Made by a program: the position numbers and the translations under genes. The notes under the pieces were generated by a model. It searched no databases. It was given only the letters and a program-made list of their open reading frames with translations, and was not told the DNA's origin. A DNA stretch of 16,231 nt, taken from an archaeon (GTDB lineage: Archaea > Asgardarchaeota > Hermodarchaeia > Hermodarchaeales > Hermodarchaeaceae). Numbering within the stretch: position 1 is the first letter of the stretch; each line of letters opens with the position of its first letter. The stretch spans positions 1-16,231 of the forward strand of contig JABXGU010000209.1 in NCBI GenBank assembly GCA_016550415.1. The letters are read 5' to 3'. Below, piece after piece: positions 7,461-14,380 of this stretch.

Positions 7461-7486
7461 TCTTACCTGCTGATATCTAGGTAAGA
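7461..7486. promoter_or_regulatory. Inverted repeat, candidate operator between divergent genes
   Basis: TCTTACCT at 7461-7468 and AGGTAAGA at 7479-7486 are exact inverted copies, eight bases each, separated by ten. The repeat sits about 70 bp upstream of the RHH-like gene and about 100 bp upstream of the nuclease-like gene, in a 194-bp gap with nothing else recognised besides promoter-like sequence. Two-fold symmetry fits a dimeric regulator such as an RHH protein; the binding partner is inference. Confidence 0.45.
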
Positions 7487-7550
7487 CCAAATAAAATAAG
7501 CTCGTGGCAAGCTAAAGAAAACGGTTACCCTACTTGGATAATGGTCTAAA

Positions 7551-7562
7551 AGTGTATACAAA
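7551..7562 (+). promoter_or_regulatory. TATA-like element of the nuclease-like gene
   Basis: AGTGTATACAAA lies about 30 bp upstream of the ATG at 7588. Start of transcription would be close to 7580. The short leader contains AGGGTG, a partial ribosome binding motif about nine bases before the ATG. Confidence 0.35.
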
Positions 7563-7587
7563 ATGATGCGATAGGGTGTAAATTTGG

Positions 7588-8154
7588 ATGCGTGTTAAGG
7601 CACTAATTGTAGGGCTCAAAGAATTAGTAGCAGAACTTAATGTTGAAGGATGGCAAGAATTCAGGACACCAGACGGGACTCGAATTGATTTTGCCATTAC
7701 CCGAGGTTCGGAGCGATTGCTAGCGATTGAATTTGAACGAAGTCGAAAATGGCTATTTGCCCGTGTTCTCTATAATGCAGTAAAGGCACAACGAGCAGAG
7801 TTCCCAAGCATCCTTTTTGTTTACCCCTATTATGATTTACCGCGTGCAGGAAGGTCATGGGTGCCCACCTATGTTGAAGATAACCTGAACCTTCGACTGG
7901 CTCTCTGTCACCCACGGGACTGCTTTGCAGCTACACGAAAATTGATTGCTGAACAACTGAATGTACCAACCACGGCTCTTGTTACAGAAAAAGACAGAGT
8001 CATCGTAGCGCAGACTGAAAATCCAAAAGCAGCACCGGGATCACTTTTGGTTGGTGCGAAAGCTTGGGAACGAATGAAGAATAGTTCAGTGCCAAAATTA
8101 CAAAGAAGAAAGAGAAGAAAAACACGCACACCAAGAAAAAAAGCAACCAAGTGA
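7588..8154 (+). CDS. PD-(D/E)XK nuclease-like protein with basic tail
   Basis: A 188-residue protein. Residues 28-54 show TPDGTRIDFAI, then LLAIEFERSRK, i.e. an Asp (D34) on one strand and E48-x-E50 on the next, with a nearby Lys54. A helix (LYNAVKAQRAEF) and a hydrophobic strand (SILFVYPYY) follow. This order matches the core of PD-(D/E)XK nucleases, although the usual ExK lysine is replaced by Glu, so activity is uncertain. The last 25 residues are rich in Lys and Arg (QRRKRRKTRTPRKKATK) and would suit nucleic acid binding. It is divergent from the RHH-like gene, suggesting a regulated pair such as a defence, toxin-antitoxin or mobile-element function. A non-catalytic DNA-binding role is an alternative. 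The next gene, iorB, converges with 28 bp between. Confidence 0.65.
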   Translation: MRVKALIVGLKELVAELNVEGWQEFRTPDGTRIDFAITRGSERLLAIEFERSRKWLFARVLYNAVKAQRAEFPSILFVYPYYDLPRAGRSWVPTYVEDNLNLRLALCHPRDCFAATRKLIAEQLNVPTTALVTEKDRVIVAQTENPKAAPGSLLVGAKAWERMKNSSVPKLQRRKRRKTRTPRKKATK

Positions 8155-8182
8155 AATGCAAAGATTGTCAGCCAAAAAGCAT

Positions 8183-8857
8183 CTACAGGGAACGCCCATA
8201 TTTGATGCCTAATCGGAATGCCTTCTCATTGGTTGATTGAATTGATGGTTCGAGGAACTGACCTTTAATAGCTTCTAGAAATGATTCATGCTTGATAGGA
8301 GTGATTTCTAATCCAGCTAGAACCCCAATCATGACAGTATTAGCAGTTCTTTTATCCCCTGCTTGTTGAGCGAGTTCAACCGCGTTTGCTGACCAGAGAT
8401 ATGAGCATAAGCTAGCAAGACGATTTTTGATAACAGAAATCTGTGGTGACGTTGTTTTGTCCGCTAGAACATCAATGGGTAGTTGTTGGTGTGTGTTAAG
8501 GACAACTCTAGTTTTTTGGTGAAGGTACTTTGCTGCACGAAGAGTTTCGAGGGGTTCCAAACCAATGATGACATCAGCCATGTTAAGAGGAACAAGGGCG
8601 CCTGAAGGAATCATATTACCAATATTCGTGCTTATTGATTGGAGAGAGGCAAGACGAATGTGAGAGAGAACAGTCCCGCCACGTCTAGAAGCCCCAAATG
8701 TTTCTCCAATTGTAACAGAGAGACCTTGACAATGGGCTGCGCCAGAGACAAGACGGGCGGCTCGTAGAATTCCTTGCCCACCGACACCTGCAATTATCAT
8801 ATTGAATGGACGGTTCCTGGGCATGTCCTTATCTGGTGAGAAGGAGGCGTGTGGCAT
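8183..8857 (-). CDS. iorB: Indolepyruvate:ferredoxin oxidoreductase, beta subunit
   Basis: A 224-residue protein of the pyruvate/ketoisovalerate oxidoreductase gamma-domain family. It has IAGVGGQGILRAARLVSGAA near residues 22-41 and FGASRRGGTVLSHIRLA near 54-70, both signature elements of IorB. With IorA it oxidises indolepyruvate and related aryl 2-oxo acids to the aryl-acyl-CoA, CO2 and reduced ferredoxin in the cytoplasm. The length is slightly above the usual 200 or so because of about 15 extra N-terminal residues; Met12 or Met20 are alternative starts. AGGA lies six bases before the chosen ATG. The gene starts two bases after the iorA stop, so the two are almost certainly cotranscribed and translationally coupled. 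Confidence 0.93.
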   Translation of the reverse strand: MPHASFSPDKDMPRNRPFNMIIAGVGGQGILRAARLVSGAAHCQGLSVTIGETFGASRRGGTVLSHIRLASLQSISTNIGNMIPSGALVPLNMADVIIGLEPLETLRAAKYLHQKTRVVLNTHQQLPIDVLADKTTSPQISVIKNRLASLCSYLWSANAVELAQQAGDKRTANTVMIGVLAGLEITPIKHESFLEAIKGQFLEPSIQSTNEKAFRLGIKYGRSL

Positions 8858-8859
8858 AG

Positions 8860-10788
8860 CTATTCCTTTTCCTCCTTGTTATTTCTCCGGGTCGAGGTAA
8901 TGGCTTGGTGTGTACATACTTTGATACAAACATCGCATCCAACACATTGCAGAGAATCAATGTTGACAGACTTGAGGTCTGAATCCCATATGATTGCAGG
9001 GCAGTTAAATTCAGTGTAACAAATGCCACATTTGTCGCCACGACATTTGCTGGAATCAATGGCTGGGATAGAAAGCTCTTCTGTTGACAAGGTTGGCTGG
9101 CGAATAGCAAGTGGGCATTGGCGACGGAATATGATTACATGAGTTCCCTTTGTTGTTATGGCACGATACACAGTTTGTATAGAACGATCTATCTGGTATG
9201 GATCTACGACTGTCACATCGCTAAACCCAAGACCATTGATTATTTGTTTGATGTCAAGAATTGGGGCAGCTTCTCCTGAGGCTGTCAATCCAGTTCCAGG
9301 ATGAGGCTGGAAACCAGTCATTGCAGTAGTTTGATTATCTAAAATACAAATTGTAGCATTTGCTTGATTGTAATGGATATTGACAAGGGCAGGTAGCCCC
9401 GCATGGAATAAAGTTGAGTCTCCTATGACAGTGATAACAGGTTCATCCAATCCAAAGAGTTGAAGCTTCCCAAAACCGCTTGCTAGGCCAAGACCGGTTC
9501 CCATTGCATGCTGATTTCGCATGAGATTATGATAGAAGGCACCAAGGGAATAGCAGCCTATGTCACCCGTTACAAATCCTCGATTTTGATTTCGCTTAAT
9601 AGCCTTGTATATTGCATAGTATGCTGCCCGGTGTGGACAGCCAGCACAAAATGTTAGAGTACGAGGTGGGATATCGGCTATTGCTTCTTCAATCCTCTTA
9701 CTGAATTCGGAAGAAACCGGCGAGTATGTTTTCCCACTGATATCTGCCACCACTTTTAGAGTTGTATCAATGGAGAGTTCTCCCCAACTGGGAACATGAC
9801 CGGTTAATTTTCCAAAAAATTTGGGACCGGGTGCAGAATCAGAGCCACAGAGATTAGCACGAACCAAGGTTTCTAGGTAGGGATCAATTTCCTCTAAAAA
9901 CAAGACCTTGTTTGCCTGAGAGAGGGGTTGCTGAATAAAACGGAAAGGCAGGGGAGAGAGAGTAGCAATACGCAATATTCCCACTTGCTCTTGAAGGCTA
10001 AAGTAGCGAACAGCTTCATTGGCGTAAAGCCAGCCAGTGCCGCTTGTTATAATGAGTAAGCTAGGTTTTTCAGGACCAGTATAGCGGTTCCATGGTGAAA
10101 CTTCGAACCGTTCCCTGATCTGTTCAAGTCGCTTATGGAGTTCTGCATGGCGGAGATGAGGATTGGGAATATTAAGAAGTGGATGGCTATGATCAAAGCT
10201 AGCCGCTCTAGATTGCTGAAGAATGGGTCCAAGACGAAAAGTCTGTTGACTATGAGCTAAACGGGTTGTAATACGAATGAGAAAGGGAACACCAAAACGT
10301 TCCGATAGATCGAAGGCATAGGGCATCATATCTTTAGCTTCTTGATGGGTAGAAGGTTCTAGTACTGGAATATCAGCATAGTATCCCAAGAATCGGGTGT
10401 CTGCTTCAGTTGTTGAACTGTGTGCTTGAGGGTCATCAGCAACTACAAGAACAAGACCACCTGAACCTTGGCCGGTATAGGCAACATTGACCAATGTATC
10501 TAGCAAAACGAATAATCCATTCTGTTTCATGGATGTCATTGCACGCAGGCCAGCCCATGCTGCAGCCAATGCCGCTTCAAAGGCAACTTTCTCATTGGTG
10601 CTCCATTCAACATAGATATTTTGCGCCTTACTGATTAAGGCTAGATTCTGAAGAATTTCAGAAGAAGGTGTTCCAGGATAAGCTGTTGCAAAATGGACAT
10701 TGGCTTCAAGGGCACCACGAGCAATGGCATCATTTCCCATTCCAAGAACTAATTCATCTGCTCCACCGCACATCACATTCTGACTCAA
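8860..10788 (-). CDS. iorA: Indolepyruvate:ferredoxin oxidoreductase, alpha subunit
   Basis: About 642 residues, full family length. The N-terminal pyrimidine-binding domain shows AYPGTPSSEI (36-45), EWSTNEKVAFEAA (61-73) and ADDPQAHSSTTEADTR. The TPP pyrophosphate domain shows FCAGCPHRAAYYA (380-392), GDIGCYSLG (408-416) and VIGDSTLFHAG (454-464) with DNQTTAMTG (484-492). The C-terminus carries two ferredoxin-type clusters: C582/C587/C590/C596 and C615/C618/C621/C625. The first has wider spacing (Cx4Cx2Cx5C) than a classical ferredoxin, as is common in this family. Together with IorB it makes aryl-acyl-CoA and reduced ferredoxin from aromatic 2-oxo acids. The longest frame begins at a TTG (10786-10788); an ATG at 10771-10773 five codons in is the alternative start. 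A 12-bp palindrome lies just upstream. Confidence 0.95.
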   Translation of the reverse strand: MSQNVMCGGADELVLGMGNDAIARGALEANVHFATAYPGTPSSEILQNLALISKAQNIYVEWSTNEKVAFEAALAAAWAGLRAMTSMKQNGLFVLLDTLVNVAYTGQGSGGLVLVVADDPQAHSSTTEADTRFLGYYADIPVLEPSTHQEAKDMMPYAFDLSERFGVPFLIRITTRLAHSQQTFRLGPILQQSRAASFDHSHPLLNIPNPHLRHAELHKRLEQIRERFEVSPWNRYTGPEKPSLLIITSGTGWLYANEAVRYFSLQEQVGILRIATLSPLPFRFIQQPLSQANKVLFLEEIDPYLETLVRANLCGSDSAPGPKFFGKLTGHVPSWGELSIDTTLKVVADISGKTYSPVSSEFSKRIEEAIADIPPRTLTFCAGCPHRAAYYAIYKAIKRNQNRGFVTGDIGCYSLGAFYHNLMRNQHAMGTGLGLASGFGKLQLFGLDEPVITVIGDSTLFHAGLPALVNIHYNQANATICILDNQTTAMTGFQPHPGTGLTASGEAAPILDIKQIINGLGFSDVTVVDPYQIDRSIQTVYRAITTKGTHVIIFRRQCPLAIRQPTLSTEELSIPAIDSSKCRGDKCGICYTEFNCPAIIWDSDLKSVNIDSLQCVGCDVCIKVCTHQAITSTRRNNKEEKE

Positions 10789-10800
10789 GAGTAGTGCACC

Positions 10801-10812
10801 ACCTGTACAGGT
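10801..10812. promoter_or_regulatory. 12-bp perfect palindrome before iorA
   Basis: ACCTGTACAGGT is a perfect palindrome 13-24 bp upstream of the longest iorA start. It would fall in the leader or at the start site of iorAB transcription. Its place suggests an operator, but no regulator can be assigned and only one copy was noticed. Confidence 0.4.
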
Positions 10813-10905
10813 TATCTTTCTATCAACTCTGTGGTTAGATTAAGAGAGGCTTTTTACCCTGACGCATAGGCAGTAACTAGGCGTAATAGGGTATGAAGCA
10901 AGAAC

Positions 10906-10914
10906 TTTAAAATT
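10906..10914 (+). promoter_or_regulatory. TATA-like element of the 10954-11952 gene
   Basis: TTTAAAATT lies about 45 bp upstream of the preferred ATG at 10954. Transcription would begin near 10935, leaving a leader of about 20 nt that contains the GAGGAGA ribosome-binding motif. Confidence 0.45.
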
Positions 10915-10953
10915 AGGGAATGTGTAATCTTAAGAAAGAGGATGAGGAGAAAC

Positions 10954-11952
10954 ATGGAGGATTCTGCTGACCGTTTGATTACTGAACGACTTGCGGAACT
11001 TTCACGTACAGTCTTTCCAGTTAATTACATTCTTTCAAAGACCTATGAGTATGCTGCGAAGCATCCCACTTGTGCAATGGCAATTGTCACAAATACAGGT
11101 TGTCAGGTTAATTTCACTAAGCCGATACAGATAGAACAAAAAATGCTAGAAAAAAGAAGTGGAGCATTTGTTTACCGGAACCATTTGTATTATGTAAAGG
11201 AACTAAAAATCATCAATAGTTATCTAGTGCTTGTACCTGATGAGTTTAAAATAACTCATACAAAAGATCCAAGTCATCATCTTGAAGACCTCAGTAGAGC
11301 TGTGCAACCGTACATTAAGGAGATTGAGGAAATACTAAGGCAACGTTTTGCTAATATTTTCATTCGTATTCCAAAAGAGGAAAAACCACTCATACTGCGT
11401 CGTCAAGCAGTGAAAGGGAAACAAATGATCACCATTGACGAACTCTTTATTGAGATGAGAATGCCCCGGGAAATTAGCCTACCTACAAAAGAAGTTATGT
11501 TTCGGGGCAAAACAAGTGTGGTTCTTCCAAAGCAAAAACGGCGTAAGGGTAAGGAAGAAGCTCAGACAGTTTCAATATCATATTTTGCACTCGAAGATGG
11601 ACGAATAGTTCTGCCTAAACATGGTGTTATTCAGGCTGGAGAATATGTGCAACTTGGCGAAATCCCATACCACTTTGAGGTTGTGGAGGGTCCCGTACCA
11701 GAACGAAAAATCATAACAAGTTTCTTGCAACTTGGTAACAAAAGTATAGCACAATTATTGGAGGAGTCAAGCGAGCTAGTGTTTCTACCCTTCTTCTTTG
11801 ATCTTTATATCAAACAGGGAGGACCACCAGTCCGTCATGTTGCCCTAATGGATGGTCGCCTAATTATTGGACGAACCCCAGAATCTACACGAAATATTGG
11901 AAAATTTGAAGTCTTCCTTTCCAAAGCAGATATTGAAATTTCCAGTTCATAG
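10954..11952 (+). CDS. Unrecognised soluble protein, about 332 residues
   Basis: I do not recognise the family. No membrane helix or signal peptide is visible. The N-terminal ~60 residues are mostly helical (LITERLAELSRTVF, YILSKTYEYAAKH). A mixed strand region follows (CAMAIVTNTGCQVNF, LYYVKELKIINSYLVLVPDE), then a long charged helix (LSRAVQPYIKEIEEILRQRF). A lysine/arginine-rich linker KQKRRKGKEEAQ precedes a strand-rich C-terminal half (ISYFALEDGRIVLPKHG, VQLGEIPYHFEVVEG, LMDGRLIIGRT). The layout could suit a small sensor-like N-domain with a beta-rich C-domain, but that is a guess. Start choice: the ATG at 10954 is preceded by GAGGAGA with four bases between, whereas the ATG at 10942 has GAGG directly abutting it; the longer form adds four residues. 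It is divergent from iorA and separated from the downstream synthetase gene by a T tract and a new promoter. Confidence 0.7.
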   Translation: MEDSADRLITERLAELSRTVFPVNYILSKTYEYAAKHPTCAMAIVTNTGCQVNFTKPIQIEQKMLEKRSGAFVYRNHLYYVKELKIINSYLVLVPDEFKITHTKDPSHHLEDLSRAVQPYIKEIEEILRQRFANIFIRIPKEEKPLILRRQAVKGKQMITIDELFIEMRMPREISLPTKEVMFRGKTSVVLPKQKRRKGKEEAQTVSISYFALEDGRIVLPKHGVIQAGEYVQLGEIPYHFEVVEGPVPERKIITSFLQLGNKSIAQLLEESSELVFLPFFFDLYIKQGGPPVRHVALMDGRLIIGRTPESTRNIGKFEVFLSKADIEISSS

Positions 11953-11970
11953 CCCATTTGATGCAATATG

Positions 11971-11979
11971 TCTTTTTTG
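11971..11979 (+). terminator. T tract after the unrecognised gene
   Basis: TCTTTTTTG lies 19 bp after the stop codon at 11952 and before the promoter of the next gene. T runs of this length act as intrinsic terminators in archaea. There is no clear hairpin. Confidence 0.35.
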
Positions 11980-11993
11980 CAAGGTACTAAACT

Positions 11994-12003
11994 AGTATAT
12001 TTA
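11994..12003 (+). promoter_or_regulatory. TATA box of the acyl-CoA synthetase gene
   Basis: AGTATATTTA is a good archaeal TATA match, about 40-48 bp upstream of the ATG at 12042. Start near 12027 would leave a leader of about 15 nt. This indicates that the synthetase gene has its own promoter. Confidence 0.5.
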
Positions 12004-12041
12004 TCGTTGAACCGTGTTTTATTCGGAATGGCGAGAAAATA

Positions 12042-13463
12042 ATGAGTAGCCCATGGAAAATGGCATCGCTAAGGGCAATCTTTGAGCCCTCAACAATTGC
12101 TGTCATTGGTGCTTCGGAAAAGCCACGAAAACTTGGTAGCTTGACACTTCGAGCGCTACACTCCTCCAATTTCCCAGGCTCTATTTTCCTAGTTAATCCT
12201 AAACTCAAACATGTTGGAAAATACGAGGTCTATCAGCGTATCCAAGATATTTCTTCACCAATCGACCTTGCTCTCATTGCCGTCCAAGGTTTGCATGTCC
12301 CAGAAATTCTCAAAGACTGCGTAGACAAAGGTGTTAAAGGAGCAGTCATCTATTCCGCTGGCTTCAAAGAGCTTGGAGCTGCAGGCAACATTCTTGAAGA
12401 GGAAATAGCTAGGATAGCCAACAAGGCGAAGATTGGAATAATTGGACCCAACTGTCTTGGCATAGGAAATGTTCCAAGAAATTTGAATGGGACATTCTTC
12501 CCTTATCCAACACCAGTCAAACCGGGTTGTGTTTCATTAGTAAGTCAGAGTGGCGGTGTCGCAGGACTAATGTTATATGCAGCAGTCGATGCAAAGCTGG
12601 GCATTGCCAAATTTGCTAGTATAGGCAATCGTGTTAACCTTGACTTTGCAGATTTCATCCAATATTTCGGGAAGGATCCTGAAACTCGCATTATCTGTCT
12701 CTTTGTAGAAGGAACTGATGATGCACGTCGCATGATTAAAGAGGCACACCAGATAAGCCCCACAAAGCCAGTCCTAGCTTACAAGGTTGGAAAAACACCA
12801 ACAGCCCAACGGGCAGCCCTTAGCCACACAGGAACACTTGCAGGACATGGTGAGATTTACAGTTCCGCCTTTAGACAAGCAGGAATTCAAGAAGTAGACT
12901 GTGTGAGGGACCTCATAGACACAGCAAAAGCCCTCTCAATTATACCTCACCTGCCACATGGAAATCGTGTAGCGTGCGTAACACATACACTTGGACCAAC
13001 AATCATCGCAGCAGAAATTCTTGAACAACGAGGTATCCAGTTGCCGCTTCCAAGTAGTCAAACAATTCAGGGTATACACAATGCAATGCAACTGCCAATT
13101 CCAATACCGATATACAATCCCATTGATCTTTTAGCCCTGGGTTGGGCGCGTCCTGAAGTCTTTGCTGAAGCTCTCCGTCTTGCTGCCACAGAAGAACAGT
13201 ATGATGCTTTCCTTACAGTTTTTTCACCTAATTTCCAGGAAGACATTGGTGGAGGAACACCAGCAGAAGCTCTTGTTGAAATTGCCAAAGAATCAAAGAA
13301 GCCAATTGTTGCCATTCTTAATGCTCCAGAAAGCTACCAACCTCCAGAAAAGGAGATTTTAGAAGAAGGCGGTATACCGGTTTTCGCATCACCAGAACGT
13401 GGAGCAAAAGCCTTGGCCAATATTATTGGCTATTCAATGATGAAAACGAAAAAGAAGGCTTAA
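12042..13463 (+). CDS. acdA: ADP-forming acetate/acyl-CoA synthetase, alpha subunit
   Basis: A 473-residue protein, close to the stand-alone alpha subunit length of about 460. It has the CoA-binding Rossmann domain (IFEPSTIAVIGAS, 13-25), IGIIGPNCLG (131-140) and LVSQSGGVAG (166-175). RAALSHTGTLAG (257-268) contains the expected phospho-acceptor His262. The ATP-grasp beta domain is absent, so a separate beta subunit is needed; none is in the window. The complex converts acyl-CoA, ADP and phosphate to acid, CoA and ATP, the usual energy-conserving last step of archaeal peptide and sugar fermentation. Close to iorAB, it may prefer aryl-acyl-CoA such as phenylacetyl- or indoleacetyl-CoA, which is inference. 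Met7 at 12060 is an alternative start, since only a weak GGCGAG precedes the first ATG. The gene converges with the KaiC-like gene, 39 bp apart. Confidence 0.93.
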   Translation: MSSPWKMASLRAIFEPSTIAVIGASEKPRKLGSLTLRALHSSNFPGSIFLVNPKLKHVGKYEVYQRIQDISSPIDLALIAVQGLHVPEILKDCVDKGVKGAVIYSAGFKELGAAGNILEEEIARIANKAKIGIIGPNCLGIGNVPRNLNGTFFPYPTPVKPGCVSLVSQSGGVAGLMLYAAVDAKLGIAKFASIGNRVNLDFADFIQYFGKDPETRIICLFVEGTDDARRMIKEAHQISPTKPVLAYKVGKTPTAQRAALSHTGTLAGHGEIYSSAFRQAGIQEVDCVRDLIDTAKALSIIPHLPHGNRVACVTHTLGPTIIAAEILEQRGIQLPLPSSQTIQGIHNAMQLPIPIPIYNPIDLLALGWARPEVFAEALRLAATEEQYDAFLTVFSPNFQEDIGGGTPAEALVEIAKESKKPIVAILNAPESYQPPEKEILEEGGIPVFASPERGAKALANIIGYSMMKTKKKA

Positions 13464-13502
13464 CAAAGAAGATAATGCTATTCTATTGCAAACTTTTGCT
13501 GA

Positions 13503-14252
13503 TTAAAAACCATTGAGTAATGTTGAAATGCCCTTTTCACTGGGAATCATGAATCCATTATTAGTTACTTCGTATGGAATCCGTCGTGTAATAAAACCAG
13601 GCAAAGGCGATTTTACTACACGGATGTATTTTTGGAGACGGTCATTCTCATCTTGAACAGTGAGTTGAATGACACCGTCATAGAGGTATTTGAAACTCTC
13701 AGATACTGTGGGTGCATGCATTTTGGGAACCAAAACCGACAAGCCTACAACCCCACCTTGTTTCATCATACGAACAACACGTGAAGCCATGCGATGAGCC
13801 CGTTCAAATCCAAATTGTGTTACTGACCCAGATAGACTCTCTAATATTAACCGGCTTTTCATACGTGTTAAATTTTTCACTGCATATTCATAGGCTTGAC
13901 TATACACAAATAGTACTTTATGAGGATCAGCAGGATTGCCAGCACGAATAATTCCTTGAGCTTCCTCTTCGTTTTCAGACCACAAATCAAGAAGGAGCAA
14001 CTGCTTTGCTTTGATGGCAGCATCTACTGCGATTCCATAATCCTGCAACCTCACAGCCACATCCTCAGCAGGCTCTTCATTGGAGGCAAATATTACTAGT
14101 TCACCTGTATCTAAAGCATTCTTTACAAATGGGTAAGTTATGCTACGAGGTTGGGTTCCACTATCTGCTTCTAAGAGGTATGTTTTTCCTCGAACAAGTG
14201 AACCACCAAGGAGTTTATCTAACACTTGAACTCCGAAGCTTGTTGCCTCCAT
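13503..14252 (-). CDS. KaiC/RAD55-like RecA-fold protein with degenerate ATP site
   Basis: A 249-residue protein with the KaiC-like opening FGVQVLDKLLGGSLVRGKTYLL (start about residue 6), then VIFASNEEPAEDVAVRLQDYGI (53-74), both normal for archaeal RAD55/KaiC-type RecA-superfamily proteins. The Walker A region, normally GxxGxGKT, reads EADSGTQPRS (28-37): the second glycine and the key lysine are lost. The Walker B strand SRLILESLS (133-141) has Glu in place of the usual Asp. So ATP binding in the standard way is unlikely, and a structural or signalling role fits better. GGAG lies about ten bases before the ATG. It is downstream of and on the same strand as the HerA-like gene, but a 128-bp gap with its own TATA-like box and an 18-bp palindrome suggests separate control. 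Confidence 0.8.
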   Translation of the reverse strand: MEATSFGVQVLDKLLGGSLVRGKTYLLEADSGTQPRSITYPFVKNALDTGELVIFASNEEPAEDVAVRLQDYGIAVDAAIKAKQLLLLDLWSENEEEAQGIIRAGNPADPHKVLFVYSQAYEYAVKNLTRMKSRLILESLSGSVTQFGFERAHRMASRVVRMMKQGGVVGLSVLVPKMHAPTVSESFKYLYDGVIQLTVQDENDRLQKYIRVVKSPLPGFITRRIPYEVTNNGFMIPSEKGISTLLNGF

Positions 14253-14298
14253 CCTCGAGGAACTCCACTTGTGCTCATATATCGATTCTTATTAATCT

Positions 14299-14307
14299 TA
14301 TTAAAAT
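14299..14307 (-). promoter_or_regulatory. TATA-like element of the KaiC-like gene
   Basis: The minus strand reads TTTTAATAA here, about 50 bp upstream of the ATG at 14252. A start near 14276 would leave a leader of about 24 nt including the GGAG motif. A second AT-rich element (GATATAT near 14275-14284) is too close to be the main TATA box. Confidence 0.4.
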
Positions 14308-14321
14308 GTAATTTTCGCTAT

Positions 14322-14339
14322 AAGAATTTGCAAATTCTT
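14322..14339. promoter_or_regulatory. 18-bp perfect palindrome upstream of the KaiC-like gene
   Basis: AAGAATTTG at 14322-14330 is followed directly by its reverse complement CAAATTCTT. It lies about 15 bp upstream of the TATA-like element of the KaiC-like gene and 42 bp past the HerA-like stop. On the minus strand it is not followed by a T run, so it does not look like a terminator of the HerA-like gene. A dimeric regulator site is the simplest reading. Confidence 0.5.
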
Positions 14340-14380
14340 CTTTTTCATTTATTGATAGAAATTCATTTCAAAAATAGCAA

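Noticed and set aside
8829..9110. Minus-strand open frame of 93 codons with several cysteines
   Set aside because: It is an out-of-frame reading of the ferredoxin-domain end of iorA; the cysteines of the real clusters are in the iorA frame.
11863..11952. FHA-like motif (RLIIGR) in the unrecognised protein
   Set aside because: The downstream serine, asparagine and histidine pattern of FHA domains is missing, and the stretch lies at the very C-terminus.
13488..13499. GCAAA-CT-TTTGC mini-hairpin between the convergent acdA and KaiC-like genes
   Set aside because: Five-base arms with a two-base loop are too small to separate from chance in AT-rich intergenic DNA.
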